The notes: a model not told the origin generated them from the letters alone. Positions 35,861 through 44,933 are shown, counted from the first letter of the stretch. The stretch: 62,342 bases of DNA from Streptacidiphilus sp. ASG 303 (GCF_020991365.1 NZ_JAJLRA010000032.1:1-62342), one strand, 5' to 3'. Translations and numbers: made by a program.

Positions 35861-36640
35861 TCAGACCTCGTCGATGAGGTCGGCGATGGACTTCACGACG
35901 CGGCCCGGCCGGTAGGGGAAGCGCTCGACCTCGCCGGGCCGGGTCAGGCCGGTGAGGACGAGGACGGTCTCCAGGCCGGCCTCCATGCCCGCGACCACGT
36001 CGGTGTCCATGCGGTCGCCGATCATGGCGGTGCTCTCGGAGTGGGCCTTGAGGGTGTTGAGGGCCTCCCGCATCATCAGCGGGTTGGGCTTGCCCACGAA
36101 GTAGGGCTCCACGCCGGTGGCCTTGGTGATGAGGGCGGCCACCGAGCCGGTGGCGGGCAGGGCGCCCTCGGCGGACGGGCCGGTCTCGTCGGGGTTGGTG
36201 GCGATGAAGCGGGCGCCGCCGTTGATCAGGCGGATCGCCTTGGTGAGCGCCTCGAAGCTGTAGGTGCGGGTCTCGCCGAGTACGACGTAATCAGGGTTGA
36301 CGTCGGTGAGGACGTACCCGATCTGGTACAGGGCGGTGGTGAGGCCGGCCTCGCCGATGACGTAGGCGGTGCCGCGCGGGCGCTGTCCGTCGAGGAACTT
36401 CGCGGTGGCCAGTGCCGAGGTCCAGATCGACTCCTCGGGCACCTCCAGACCGCTGCCGGCCAGCCGGGCGGCGAGGTCGCGCGGGGTGTAGATGGAGTTG
36501 TTGGTGAGGACCAGGAACGGCTTGCCCGACTCGCGGAGCCGGGCGATGAACTCCTTGGCCCCGGGGATGGGCGTGCCCTCGTGGACGAGCACCCCGTCCA
36601 TGTCGGTCAGCCACGACTCGATGGGCCTGCGGTCTGCCAC
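35861..36640 (-). CDS. HAD-IIA family phosphatase (NagD-like)
   Basis: The 259-residue product is a HAD-IIA hydrolase. The usual DxD nucleophile motif reads [13 protein letters not shown], followed by motif II VLTNNS, the capped C2 domain, Lys in VGKPNPLMM and motif [19 protein letters not shown]. NagD-like enzymes dephosphorylate nucleotides, sugar phosphates or p-nitrophenyl phosphate as house-cleaning phosphatases. Length is typical. It is monocistronic, with over 200 bp to either neighbour. Confidence 0.95.
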   Translation of the reverse strand: MADRRPIESWLTDMDGVLVHEGTPIPGAKEFIARLRESGKPFLVLTNNSIYTPRDLAARLAGSGLEVPEESIWTSALATAKFLDGQRPRGTAYVIGEAGLTTALYQIGYVLTDVNPDYVVLGETRTYSFEALTKAIRLINGGARFIATNPDETGPSAEGALPATGSVAALITKATGVEPYFVGKPNPLMMREALNTLKAHSESTAMIGDRMDTDVVAGMEAGLETVLVLTGLTRPGEVERFPYRPGRVVKSIADLIDEV

Positions 36641-36818
36641 GTGCCTCTCCCTGCTCCCGGCGGGCGCCCGGGCACCGTGCGTCCCGGCCTCTCCGCGTGA
36701 TGGCTCCCCCGACGATCGCAGCGTAGTCGCAGCTCCCGGACCGGGACGAGGCGTCCGCGGGGCGGGACGGGGACGGGAGGACGGCGGGGACCGGCGGGGA
36801 CCGGTGGGGGACGGGCGG

Positions 36819-36854
36819 GCCGCACCCCTCCCGGACGCCCGGGAGGGGTGCGGC
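36819..36854 (-). terminator. Terminator after the secreted phosphoesterase
   Basis: GCCGCACCCCTCCCGG and CCGGGAGGGGTGCGGC form a perfect 16-bp stem with a 4-nt loop, starting 18 bp past the phosphoesterase stop codon. It is one of the strongest terminator-like hairpins in the window. Confidence 0.85.
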
Positions 36855-36872
36855 GGGCCGGCGGGCCGGCCG

Positions 36873-37733
36873 TCAGTTCCAGACGCCGGTGATGTCGGAC
36901 GACGTGGCGGCGGCGCCCGCGTGCGCGGTGCCGTACATGTCCTCGAGGGTGCGCAGCACGTCGAAGTGGTCGTAGGTGGTCGCCGTGGAGGATCCGGCGA
37001 GCACGGGCTGGCCGTAGAGGACGGTGGCGACGTGGTTGCCGCTGGTGCCGTTGTCCTCGTCGAAGGTGACCAGGAGCAGGCTGTTGTGGGTCTTCGCCCA
37101 GGTCGCGTAGGCGCCGAGGTTGTTCTTCAGCCAGGTGTCGCCGGTGGAGACCGAGCAGTCGTGCATGTCGCTGCACAGGTTGGGGATGACGAACGAGACC
37201 TGGGGCAGCGTGCCGTAGTCCGTGGGGAACTGCGCGAAGGTGCGGGCGCTGGAGGTCGGCACGTTGGAGAAGCCGAACCACGGGTTGTGCTTGCGGGCGT
37301 ACTTCCCGCTGCTGCAGGTGGTGGAGCCCTGGCTCGGCAGCGACTCGTTGTAGCTGGCCCAGGTGCGGCCGGCGGCGATCAGCTCGGAGGCGAGGTTCGG
37401 GGCGGAGCTGAAGCCGGGCGTGTAGCAGTTGTCGTTCGTGATGCCCTGGGTGGCGCCGGAGAACAGGTCGAAGTAGTTGGGCTGGCTGGGGTGGGTGAGG
37501 GCGTAGGAGGCGGTGAGGTTGGCGCCGCCGGCCTTGAGGGAGTTGATGTAGGGGGCGCTGGAGCTGCCGATGATCTGCCCGTAGGAGTGGTTCTCGAAGA
37601 CGACGACCACGGTGTGGTCGGGGGTGGGGACGGCGGCGGCGGCCTGCGCGGTGCCGGCGCCGGTCCACAGGCCGAGCGAGGCGGCGGCGAGGCCGAGGGC
37701 GGAGACGACGGTGGTCAGGGAGCGGCGGGGCAT
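36873..37733 (-). CDS. Secreted phosphoesterase/acid phosphatase-like protein
   Basis: The 286-residue product has a Sec signal peptide (cleavage likely after AGTAQAAAA) and a phosphoesterase-family domain. [19 protein letters not shown] opens it (key motif [10 protein letters not shown]), [14 protein letters not shown] supplies the catalytic-type residue region, and [11 protein letters not shown] plus [15 protein letters not shown] supply the metal ligands. Relatives are acid phosphatases or phospholipase C-like enzymes. A PHO box lies 70 bp upstream, so PhoR-PhoP induction at low phosphate is expected; this fits a phosphate-scavenging role. Confidence 0.9.
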   Translation of the reverse strand: MPRRSLTTVVSALGLAAASLGLWTGAGTAQAAAAVPTPDHTVVVVFENHSYGQIIGSSSAPYINSLKAGGANLTASYALTHPSQPNYFDLFSGATQGITNDNCYTPGFSSAPNLASELIAAGRTWASYNESLPSQGSTTCSSGKYARKHNPWFGFSNVPTSSARTFAQFPTDYGTLPQVSFVIPNLCSDMHDCSVSTGDTWLKNNLGAYATWAKTHNSLLLVTFDEDNGTSGNHVATVLYGQPVLAGSSTATTYDHFDVLRTLEDMYGTAHAGAAATSSDITGVWN

Positions 37734-37803
37734 GCTGTCCTCCGTGCGACGGGAGCGGGCGGGCCTCCACCGTAGGAGCGCAACCGTGTCATGCACCCGG
37801 CAG

Positions 37804-37825
37804 GACAGGTGAAGTTCAGGCGAAC
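37804..37825 (-). promoter_or_regulatory. PHO box for the phosphoesterase
   Basis: Read toward the phosphoesterase, the sequence is GTTCGCCTGAA followed directly by CTTCACCTGTC: two 11-bp direct-repeat units matching the streptomycete PhoP consensus (G/T)TTCAYYYRSS closely. It lies 70 bp before the start codon and overlaps the 3' end of the ROK regulator gene. Confidence 0.8.
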
Positions 37826-38916
37826 AGGGGCGCCAGCACCAGCTCGGCCGCCCCCCGCGCCACCGCGCGCTCCCCGGCGCGCGCCACCGACACCGGGACC
37901 GCCTGCCACGCCGGGTCGGGGACGCGCGCGGCCAGCTCCGCCGCGACGCCCCGCACGAAGACGTCCGGCGCCGCCAGGACGGCCCGGCCGCCCAGCACCA
38001 CCCGGTCCACGTCGAGCAGCCGGACCAGCCCGGCCGCGCCGACGCCCAGCAGCCGGGCCGCACCCGCCGTGTCGCCGGCCCGCAGCGCGGCCAGGCAGAG
38101 CACCTCCAGGCAGCCGCGGTTGCCGCAGTCGCAGCGGGGGCCGTCCAGCTGCACCGTCTGGTGGCCGAACTCCCCGGCGTTGGTGCGGGCCCCCCGGTAC
38201 AGCGCCCCGTCGAGGACCAGCCCGGCGCCGAGGCCGCTGCCGAGGTGGAGGTAGACCGTGGAGCCGGCCCGCACGGGCTCGGCGAGCACCGCCGCGTTGG
38301 TGTCCTTGTCGAGGACGACCGGCAGGCCCAGCCGCTCGGCGAGGGCGTCCCGCAGCGGGAAGCCGTCCCAGCGGGGCAGGCCGGTCACCCGGTGCAGCAC
38401 CCCGGCGGCGTGGTCCAGCGGCCCCGGGCAGCCGACGCCGACGCCCAGCAGGGGGGTGCCGCCCTCCGCCGCCGCCCTCCGCGCCGCCCCCGCCCCCTGG
38501 GCCGCCCCCTGCGCCGCCGCCGCGGCCTCCCGCACCACCGCCGCGACCCCGTCGGCGACCGCCGCCGGGTCCTCCGGGTGCAGCCCGGCCTCGCGGAGGG
38601 CGACCGGGCGCCCCGCCAGGTCGGCGACCAGCACCGCGACCCGGTCGCGGTCCAGGTGGACCCCGGCGGCGAGCCCGGCCTCGGGCACCAGGCGCAGCAG
38701 GGTGCGCGGCTTGCCGCCGGTCGGCTCGCCGCGGCCGGCCTCGGCGACCAGGCCCTCGTCCCGCAGCCGGGCCACGATCTTGCTGACGGCCTGCGGGGTC
38801 AGCCCGCTGCCCGCGGCGAGCTCGCCGCGGCTGACGCCGTCGCGGCCGCGCAGCAGCCCCAGGACCACGGAGGCGTTGTGCCCGCGCAGGGCGGGCAGGT
38901 TCAGTGCACTGCTCAC
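37816..38916 (-). CDS. ROK-family transcriptional regulator
   Basis: The roughly 366-residue product has an N-terminal winged helix-turn-helix (GVSRGELAAGSGLTPQAVSK; key helix LTPQAVSKIVARL) and a ROK sugar-kinase-like domain. The domain shows LGSGLGAGLVLDG and the zinc motif GEFGH...CDCGNRGCLE (His plus C-x-C-x4-C). Such proteins repress sugar catabolic genes and respond to a sugar or sugar phosphate. I place the start at the GTG giving VSSALNLPALRGHN, typical of ROK repressors; a longer frame starts nine codons upstream. It is divergent from an oxidoreductase gene, its likely target. Confidence 0.9.
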   Translation of the reverse strand: MSSALNLPALRGHNASVVLGLLRGRDGVSRGELAAGSGLTPQAVSKIVARLRDEGLVAEAGRGEPTGGKPRTLLRLVPEAGLAAGVHLDRDRVAVLVADLAGRPVALREAGLHPEDPAAVADGVAAVVREAAAAAQGAAQGAGAARRAAAEGGTPLLGVGVGCPGPLDHAAGVLHRVTGLPRWDGFPLRDALAERLGLPVVLDKDTNAAVLAEPVRAGSTVYLHLGSGLGAGLVLDGALYRGARTNAGEFGHQTVQLDGPRCDCGNRGCLEVLCLAALRAGDTAGAARLLGVGAAGLVRLLDVDRVVLGGRAVLAAPDVFVRGVAAELAARVPDPAWQAVPVSVARAGERAVARGAAELVLAPLFA

Positions 38917-38937
38917 GCGGCCATTCTTGCACTTTCG

Positions 38938-38948
38938 CAACACTGTTG
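38938..38948. promoter_or_regulatory. Candidate ROK operator in the divergent gap
   Basis: CAACA-C-TGTTG is a perfect inverted repeat between the divergent ROK regulator and oxidoreductase genes, embedded in an AT-rich stretch that must also hold both promoters (the gap is only 46 bp). ROK repressors commonly bind such short inverted repeats. Confidence 0.5.
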
Positions 38949-38962
38949 TTTAAGTGGAGGGC

Positions 38963-40093
38963 ATGTCCGATCCCCTCCGCACAGGCCTCGTCGGCTTCGG
39001 CGTCGCCGGCTCCGCCTTCCACGCCCCGCTGATCGCCACCACCCCCGGGCTGCGGCTGGACGCCGTGGTCACCTCCAGCCCGGAGCGCCGCGAGCAGCTG
39101 CGCCGCGAGCACCCCGGCGCCCGCGCCGTCGACGCGCCCGAGGAGCTGCTGGCGGACCCCTCCGCGCTCGACCTGGTCGTGATCGCCTCCCCCAACCGCA
39201 CCCACGTGCCGCTCGCCCGCGCCGCCCTGGAGGCCGGGCTGCCCGTCGTCGTCGACAAGCCCCTCGCCGGCACCGCCGCGGAGGCCGCCGCCCTCGTCGG
39301 CCTGGCCGAGGAGCGCGGACTGATGCTCACGGTCTTCCAGAACCGCCGCTGGGACGGCGACCTGCTCACCGTCCGCCGCCTGCTGGAGGCCGGCGCCCTC
39401 GGCTCCGTGCGGCGCTTCGAGTCCCGCTTCGAGCGGTGGCGCCCGCAGATCAAGGCGGGCTGGCGCGAGCTGGCGGACCCCGCCGAGGTCGGCGGCACCC
39501 TGTACGACCTGGGCAGCCACCTCGTCGACCAGGCCCTGACCCTCTTCGGCCCGGCCACCGCCGTCTACGCCGAGGTCGACGTGCGCCGCCCCGGCGCCGC
39601 CGTCGACGACGACGCGTTCGTCGCCCTCACCCACGCCTCCGGCGTCCGCTCCCACCTGTGGACGAGCGCCACCGCCGCCCAGCTCGGCCCGCGCCTGCGG
39701 GTCCTCGGCGACCGCGCCGGCTACACCAAGCACGGCCTCGACCCGCAGGAGGCCGACCTGCGCGCCGGCCGCCGCCCCGGCGACGGCCGCCCCTGGGGCA
39801 CCGAGCCCGAGTCCGCGTACGGCGTCCTCGGCACCCCCGACGACAGCGCGCCGCTCCCCACCGAGGCCGGCGACTACCCCGCCTTCTACCGCGGCGTCGC
39901 CGCCGCCCTGCGCGACGGCGCGGCCCCGCCCGTCGACCCGCGCGACGCGGTCGCCGTCCTCGCCGTCCTGGAGGCCGCCCGCCGCTCGGCCGCCGCCGGC
40001 ACCACCGTCCACCTCACCGGCGGGGACGCCGGGCAGGGCACCACGGGCACCACGGACACCACGGACACCGCCGAAGGGAGCGGGCGCGCGTGA
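38963..40093 (+). CDS. Gfo/Idh/MocA-family oxidoreductase
   Basis: The 376-residue product has an N-terminal Rossmann fold (TGLVGFGVAGSAFH), the conserved VDKPLAG active-site lysine and a C-terminal domain with GGTLYDLGSHLVDQAL carrying the catalytic histidine. Family members oxidise or reduce cyclitols and sugars with NAD(P). The start MSDPLRTGLVGFG matches family N-termini, although the GGAGG is only a few bases away; a GTG three codons upstream is the alternative. The last 30 residues are a Thr/Gly-rich repeat tail. It overlaps the next gene by GTGA. Confidence 0.92.
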   Translation: MSDPLRTGLVGFGVAGSAFHAPLIATTPGLRLDAVVTSSPERREQLRREHPGARAVDAPEELLADPSALDLVVIASPNRTHVPLARAALEAGLPVVVDKPLAGTAAEAAALVGLAEERGLMLTVFQNRRWDGDLLTVRRLLEAGALGSVRRFESRFERWRPQIKAGWRELADPAEVGGTLYDLGSHLVDQALTLFGPATAVYAEVDVRRPGAAVDDDAFVALTHASGVRSHLWTSATAAQLGPRLRVLGDRAGYTKHGLDPQEADLRAGRRPGDGRPWGTEPESAYGVLGTPDDSAPLPTEAGDYPAFYRGVAAALRDGAAPPVDPRDAVAVLAVLEAARRSAAAGTTVHLTGGDAGQGTTGTTDTTDTAEGSGRA

Positions 40094-40569
40094 ACCCCAC
40101 CGACCTCGCCGAACTCATCCAGCTGGTCGAGGCCGAGGAGAAGCGCCTCGTCCTGCCGCGCCTCGACAACGACGACGCCTGGCGCCTCGGCACCACCCTC
40201 ACCGACCTCGCCCGCGCCCGCGGCGCCGCCGTCACCGTCGACGTGCGCCGCAACGGCCAGCAGCTCTTCCACTGCGCCCTGCCCGGGACCAGCGCCGACA
40301 ACGACGCCTGGATCCTGCGCAAGTCCCGCGTGGTGGACCGCTTCGGCCACGCCTCCTGGCTGGTGGGCCTGCGCTTCCTCGCCAAGGGCTCCACCTTCGA
40401 GGAGAAGTCCCGCCTGGACCCGGACCTGTACGCCGCCCACGGGGGCGCCTTCCCGCTCACCGTCTCCGGCGTCGGCGTCGTCGGCACCGTCGCGGTCTCC
40501 GGCCTGCCCCAGGCCGAGGACCACCGCCTCGTCGTCGCCGGGCTCGAACGCCACCTCGCGGGCGCCTGA
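40090..40569 (+). CDS. UPF0303/HbpS-like protein
   Basis: The 159-residue product resembles the UPF0303 (YBR137W-like) family, related to heme-binding HbpS/GlcG folds. Family-like blocks are LGTTLTDLARARGAAVTVDVRRNGQQLF, represented here by AVTVDVRRNGQQLF, and AHGGAFPLTVSGVGVVGTV. Its function is not established. GTGA coupling to the oxidoreductase gene suggests a shared pathway under ROK control. The 293-bp gap after it is GC-rich and gene-free. Confidence 0.85.
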   Translation: MNPTDLAELIQLVEAEEKRLVLPRLDNDDAWRLGTTLTDLARARGAAVTVDVRRNGQQLFHCALPGTSADNDAWILRKSRVVDRFGHASWLVGLRFLAKGSTFEEKSRLDPDLYAAHGGAFPLTVSGVGVVGTVAVSGLPQAEDHRLVVAGLERHLAGA

Positions 40570-40862
40570 GCCCCGGCGCGCACGGCCGGGGCCGGTCACC
40601 AGCCCGGTCCCGGCCCCGCACCTCCGCCCCTCCGCCGGCCGGGCACGACGTGCGTCGTGCCCGGCCGCGGACCGTCCTCACCGGCCACCTCACCGCACGT
40701 CCCCGCGGCCTCCGCGCCCGCCTCCCCGCCCGACCCGGCCCGGCCAGGAGGCCGCGGACCGGCCGGCCCGTCCCCCCGCCCCGGGAACCCGCCGGAACGA
40801 CCCGCCGGGCGGCCGCCCCCGCCGTACACTGCGGGAAGCGACCGACCGTCAGGAGGGGGACC

Positions 40863-41168
40863 GTGCAGCTGCTCGCAGCCGCCGCCGGCCAGACGTGGCA
40901 CGCCCTGGCCCACCTCCTCGCCGCGCCCGCCGCGCCCGCGGCGCTGGCCGCCCTCGCCGCGGCCGCCACCCTCGCCCTGCTCGCCGGACTGGTGGCGGGC
41001 GTCCTCGTGACCGCCCGCCTGCTCGGGGCGTCCGCGCCGCACGCCGTCCGGGACCGGGCGCTGCGCCTGCGCGCCCGGCGCACGGCCTTCCTCCCCCAGC
41101 GCGACCCGGACGCCCGGGGCAGGTCGCGCCCCCGGGCCCCCTCCGCCGCGGCCCCGACGGCCGCGTAG
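40863..41168 (+). CDS. Small membrane protein (DUF6412-like)
   Basis: The 101-residue product has one or two membrane helices (about 18-52) and a basic C-terminal tail. It resembles a small actinobacterial family that I recall next to YidC-like genes. The GTG is preceded by an excellent AGGAGGGGG ribosome site. Function is unknown; proximity to the YidC-like gene suggests a membrane-insertion accessory, which is inference. Confidence 0.7.
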   Translation: MQLLAAAAGQTWHALAHLLAAPAAPAALAALAAAATLALLAGLVAGVLVTARLLGASAPHAVRDRALRLRARRTAFLPQRDPDARGRSRPRAPSAAAPTAA

Positions 41169-41515
41169 GGCCCGTCCGACCACCCCCACCCGGTGCACGC
41201 CGCGCCCCGGACCGCGTCCGGGGCCGCCCCGGGCACGCCCCCTCCCCCCGCGCCGCCGACCGGCGGCGCGGGGACGCCCCGGGGCGGGCCCGCCGTCGCC
41301 GGAGCCGACCGGGCGCCTCCCCGCAGGAGGCCGGTCCTCCGTCCCCACGGCACGACGCACCGGCCCCCGCCGACCGGCGGCAGGGGCACGCGCGCCCGAC
41401 CGGCGCGCACGGCCGGACAAGCCCACGACCGCACCGCGCTCCCGCGCACGCCGCGCCGCGCGGCCGTCCTCCGCAGCCGCCCGTCACCCGACGAGACCCC
41501 GGAGGGCTCTCCGCC
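41169..41515. other. Gene-free GC-rich gap before the YidC-like gene
   Basis: The gap is dominated by CGGCGGG/CCGCCG low-complexity sequence with two similar ACCGGCGGC... blocks, at about 41259-41270 and 41369-41380. I see no gene and no clear terminator for the upstream small membrane protein. Confidence 0.4.
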
Positions 41516-42733
41516 ATGTCCCCGTTCGACCTCCTCGACCCCGCCGTCGCCGTGGCCCGCGCCGCCGTCGCAGGCCTCGCCCACACCGTCCCCGCCGCCG
41601 CCGCGGTCGTGCTCCTCACCCTGGGCGTGCGGCTGCTGCTGCACCCCCTGGCCCGTGCCGCCGCCCGCGGCGAGCGGGCCAGGGCCCGCCTGGCACCCCG
41701 CGTCGCGGAACTGCGCCGCCGCCACGGCCGCGACCCCGAGCGGCTGCGGGAGGCCCTGGGCGCGCTCCACCGCGACGAGGGCGTCTCCCCCGCCGCGGGC
41801 TGCCTGGCCGTGCTGGCGCAGGCCCCGGTCCTCTCGGTGGCGTACCGGCTCTTCACCGCGCCCGGGGGTGTGCCCGGCGGCACGCTGGCCGGTGTCCCCC
41901 TGGGCTCCCGGCTCGCCGACGCCGCAGCCGCCGGACCGCAGCAGCTCGGCGTCTTCCTGGCCCTCCTCGGCGCGGTCGCGGCGGTGGCGGTCGCCTCGGC
42001 CCTCCGGGCCCGCCGGGCCGCGGCAGCAGCCGCCCCGGCCCCCGACCGCCCGGACGACCCCGGCGCGCGCGTCGCGGCCGTCGCCCCCTGGCTCTCCCTC
42101 GGCACGGTCGCGGCCGCCGCCGTCCTCCCCCTCGCCGCCGGGCTCTACCTGCTCACCACCACCGCCTGGACGCTCGCCGAGCGCGCCCTCCTGCACCGCA
42201 CGCCCCCCGCACCCCCCGCACCGGTGCACGCCCCGGCGCCCGGACGCGTCACGCCCCCCGGTGGCGCGCCAGGTGCGCGTCGATCTCCGCCGCCAGCCGG
42301 GCCTTGCCCGCCCCGTCCAGGAACGACGCCTCCACCGCGTTGCGCGCCAGGGCCGCGACGCCCGCCTCGTCCAGGTCCAGCAGCCGCGCCGCCACCGCGT
42401 ACTCGGTGTTCAGGTCGGTGCCGAACATCGGCGGGTCGTCGCTGTTCACCGTCACCAGCAGGCCGGCCGCGACCATCTCCCGGATCGGGTGGTCCTCGAT
42501 GCGCTCCACCGCCCGGGTCGCGATGTTCGACGTCGGGCACACCTCCAGCGGGATGCGGTGCTCGCCCAGGTGGTCCACCAGCCGCGGGTCGCGGACCGCC
42601 TGCGTGCCGTGGCCGATCCGCTCCGCGCCCAGGTCCCGCAGCGCGTCCCACACCGTCTGCGGACCGGTGGTCTCCCCCGCGTGCGGCACGCTGTGCAGGC
42701 CGGCCGCCCGCGCCCGGTCGAAGTACGGCTTGA
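41516..42733 (+). CDS. YidC/Oxa1-type membrane protein with runaway C-terminus
   Basis: Residues 1-230 look like a short YidC/Oxa1-family insertase: helices at about 22-42, 105-125, 145-165 and 185-215, and the cytoplasmic loop ELRRRHGRDPERLREAL. After LLHRTPPAPPAP the frame stays open for another 165 codons of Pro/Arg-rich sequence, running antisense through the 3' end of the convergent deaminase gene. I see no in-frame stop before 42731, and no stop in the other forward frames near 42240. The natural end was probably lost, or the tail is real but non-homologous. GGAGG precedes the ATG. Confidence 0.65.
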   Translation: MSPFDLLDPAVAVARAAVAGLAHTVPAAAAVVLLTLGVRLLLHPLARAAARGERARARLAPRVAELRRRHGRDPERLREALGALHRDEGVSPAAGCLAVLAQAPVLSVAYRLFTAPGGVPGGTLAGVPLGSRLADAAAAGPQQLGVFLALLGAVAAVAVASALRARRAAAAAAPAPDRPDDPGARVAAVAPWLSLGTVAAAAVLPLAAGLYLLTTTAWTLAERALLHRTPPAPPAPVHAPAPGRVTPPGGAPGARRSPPPAGPCPPRPGTTPPPRCAPGPRRPPRPGPAAAPPPRTRCSGRCRTSAGRRCSPSPAGRPRPSPGSGGPRCAPPPGSRCSTSGTPPAGCGARPGGPPAAGRGPPACRGRSAPRPGPAARPTPSADRWSPPRAARCAGRPPAPGRSTA

Positions 42734-43367
42734 ACTGCGGCCGCGGCACCCCCACCTCGGGGCCGCCCAGGCCGAAGCTGACCAGGCCCTCCGGGGCCAG
42801 GTCCAGCGCCAGGCGCGCCGTCTCCTCCGCGGACTCCAGGCCGGCCTCGCCCGGGATGTCGAAGCACCAGCGCAGCACCACGCCCAGCTCGGCCTCCGCG
42901 GCCCGGCGCGCGTCCTCGATCGCCTCCATGAAGGCGACGTCCGGGATGCCGCGGCGCACCGAGCTGTACGGGGTCACCGTCAGCTCCGCGTACCGGATGT
43001 TCTGCCGGGCCATGTCCTCGGCGACGCCGTAGGTCAGCGCCCGCACGTCCTCCGCGTCGCGGATGAGGTCCACCACCGACAGGTACACCTCGATGAAGTG
43101 CGCGAAGTCGCGGAAGGTGAAGTACTCCGCCAGCAGCCCCGGGTCGGACGGCACCTTCGTGGTGCCCTCGTGCCGGGCCGCGAGCCCGGCGACGACCCGC
43201 GGCGACGCCGAGCCGACGTGGTGGACGTGCAGCTCCGCCTTCGGCATCCCCGCGATGAACGCCCCCAGCCCGTCCGCGCCCGCGGCGCCCGCCGCGTCCA
43301 CCGTCCGCGCCTCCGCACCCGTCCCGGCCTGCGCTCCCGTCCCGTTCCCTGCACCCACCGACGACAT
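42249..43367 (-). CDS. Adenosine deaminase-family enzyme
   Basis: The 372-residue product has the metal and substrate motifs of the adenosine deaminase family: AELHVHHVGS (first metal His pair), HAGET with catalytic Glu, ERIGHGT and the Asp pair in NSDDPPMFGT. In streptomycetes several paralogues exist, and one group deaminates aminofutalosine in menaquinone synthesis; HHVGSASPRVVAGL is like that group as far as I recall, so either substrate is possible. About 33 disordered residues precede the domain. Its 3' part overlaps the runaway YidC-like frame. Confidence 0.9.
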   Translation of the reverse strand: MSSVGAGNGTGAQAGTGAEARTVDAAGAAGADGLGAFIAGMPKAELHVHHVGSASPRVVAGLAARHEGTTKVPSDPGLLAEYFTFRDFAHFIEVYLSVVDLIRDAEDVRALTYGVAEDMARQNIRYAELTVTPYSSVRRGIPDVAFMEAIEDARRAAEAELGVVLRWCFDIPGEAGLESAEETARLALDLAPEGLVSFGLGGPEVGVPRPQFKPYFDRARAAGLHSVPHAGETTGPQTVWDALRDLGAERIGHGTQAVRDPRLVDHLGEHRIPLEVCPTSNIATRAVERIEDHPIREMVAAGLLVTVNSDDPPMFGTDLNTEYAVAARLLDLDEAGVAALARNAVEASFLDGAGKARLAAEIDAHLARHRGA

Positions 43368-43420
43368 CCCTCGCTCCTCGTGCTCCCCGTCCGTGACGAC
43401 CCCCGCATCGTCGCACGGCC

Positions 43421-44794
43421 TCAGCCGGCGGCCAGCACCGAGACCGTGTGGATCAGCAGGCCCGCCAGCGACCCCACCACCGTGCCGTTGATCCGGATGA
43501 ACTGCAGGTCGCGCCCCACGTTCGCCTCGATCTTCCGCGACGCCTCCACCGCGTCCCACCCCGCGACCGTCTCCGAGATCAGCGAGGTGATCTCGTCCCG
43601 GTAGGTGTCCACCACGTACTCGGCCGCGTCCTCCAGCCACCCGTCGACCTTCCGCTGCAGCCGCCCGTCCGAGGCCAGCCGCTCCCCCAGCGACCGCACC
43701 CCGTCGCGGATCCGCCGCCGCAGCTCGCTGTCCTCGTCCTCCGCCGCCGCCAGCACCAGCGACCGCACCGCGCTCCACGAGGAGGCGATCAGCTCCTGCA
43801 CCTCGGGGCGCGCCAGCAGCTGCTCCTTCGCCCGCTCCACCCGGCCGATCGTGCCCGGGTCGGTCCGCAGCTCCCGCGCGAAGTCCGCCAGGAAGCCGTC
43901 GACCGCGCCGCGCGCCGGGTGCGCCGGGTCGTCCCGGACCTCGGCGGAGAACCGCAGCAGCTCCTTGTGGACCCGCACCCCCACCTGGTGGTCGATGAAC
44001 TTCGGCGTCCACCCCGGCGACTCCTCCGCGATCCGCTGCACCACCTCCTCCCGGTGCTCCACCAGCCAGTCGTGCAGCCGCACCGCCACCAGGTCCACCA
44101 CGCCCCGGTGGCCGCCGTCCGCGACCACCCGCCCCAGCATCCGGCCGAGGGGCTGCGCCACCTGCTGCGAGGAGAACCGCCGCGTCACCGCCTCCCCCAC
44201 CACCGCCTGCACGTCCTCGTCGCGCAGCACCGCCAGCACGCCGCGCAGCGCCGCCGACGCCTCCCGCGTCACCCGCTCCGCGCTGCCCGGCGCCGCCAGC
44301 CACCGGCCGACGCGCCCGCCCACCCCCAGCGCCCGCAGCCGCCCCCGCACCACGTGCGCCGCCAGGAAGTTCTCCCCCACGAACGCGCCCAGGCTCCGCC
44401 CGAAGACGTCCTTCTTCGTCGGGATGATCGCGGTGTGCGGGATCGGCAGCCCGAACGGGCGGCGGAACAGCGCCGTCACCGCGAACCAGTCGGCGAGCGC
44501 GCCCACCATGCCCGCCTCCGCCGCGCTCTCCACGTACCCGGCCCAGGCGCCCGCGCCCGACGCCCCCGCCCACCGGGCCAGCCCGTAGACGACCGTCGCC
44601 ACCAGCAGCAGGCCCGTGGCCAGCACCTTCATCCGGCGCACCCCGCGCCGCTTCGCCTCGTCGGAGGCGGTGAACCGCACGCCCGACACGGCGGTGGCGC
44701 CGCCGGGGCCCGCGTCCACCCCGCCGCCCCCGCCCTGCTCCGCGCCGCCGCCCGCACCCACGTCCACGCCCGCGCTCCCGTCCGCACCCGTCAC
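43421..44794 (-). CDS. DUF445 membrane protein
   Basis: The product (about 457 residues) has an N-terminal Gly-rich leader, a helix at about 57-75 and a second at about 85-105. A DUF445 body follows with ADWFAVTALFRRPFGLPIPHTAIIP (key motif ADWFAVTALFRRP), long alpha-helical repeats and a C-terminal hydrophobic helix beginning INGTVVGSLAGLLIH. The family is of unknown function, widespread in Actinobacteria. I use the GTG that gives VTGADGSAG; the ORF extends upstream without similarity. It lies 53 bp upstream of the deaminase gene and could be co-transcribed with it. Confidence 0.85.
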   Translation of the reverse strand: MTGADGSAGVDVGAGGGAEQGGGGGVDAGPGGATAVSGVRFTASDEAKRRGVRRMKVLATGLLLVATVVYGLARWAGASGAGAWAGYVESAAEAGMVGALADWFAVTALFRRPFGLPIPHTAIIPTKKDVFGRSLGAFVGENFLAAHVVRGRLRALGVGGRVGRWLAAPGSAERVTREASAALRGVLAVLRDEDVQAVVGEAVTRRFSSQQVAQPLGRMLGRVVADGGHRGVVDLVAVRLHDWLVEHREEVVQRIAEESPGWTPKFIDHQVGVRVHKELLRFSAEVRDDPAHPARGAVDGFLADFARELRTDPGTIGRVERAKEQLLARPEVQELIASSWSAVRSLVLAAAEDEDSELRRRIRDGVRSLGERLASDGRLQRKVDGWLEDAAEYVVDTYRDEITSLISETVAGWDAVEASRKIEANVGRDLQFIRINGTVVGSLAGLLIHTVSVLAAG

Positions 44795-44933
44795 GACCCC
44801 GATCCTCCCCGCTCCGGCCGCACGAAGGCCGCCGACCCGGACGCCCGGCAGGAGACGCCCGGGCCCGCAGCCCACCGTATGCGGTGCCCGGCCGGCCCGC
44901 GGGGACCGGCCGGACGGCGCCCGCACACCCCCG

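Noticed and set aside
40863-41168. Phage-holin interpretation of the small membrane protein
   Set aside because: No phage genes lie nearby and its pairing with a YidC-like gene fits a cellular role better.
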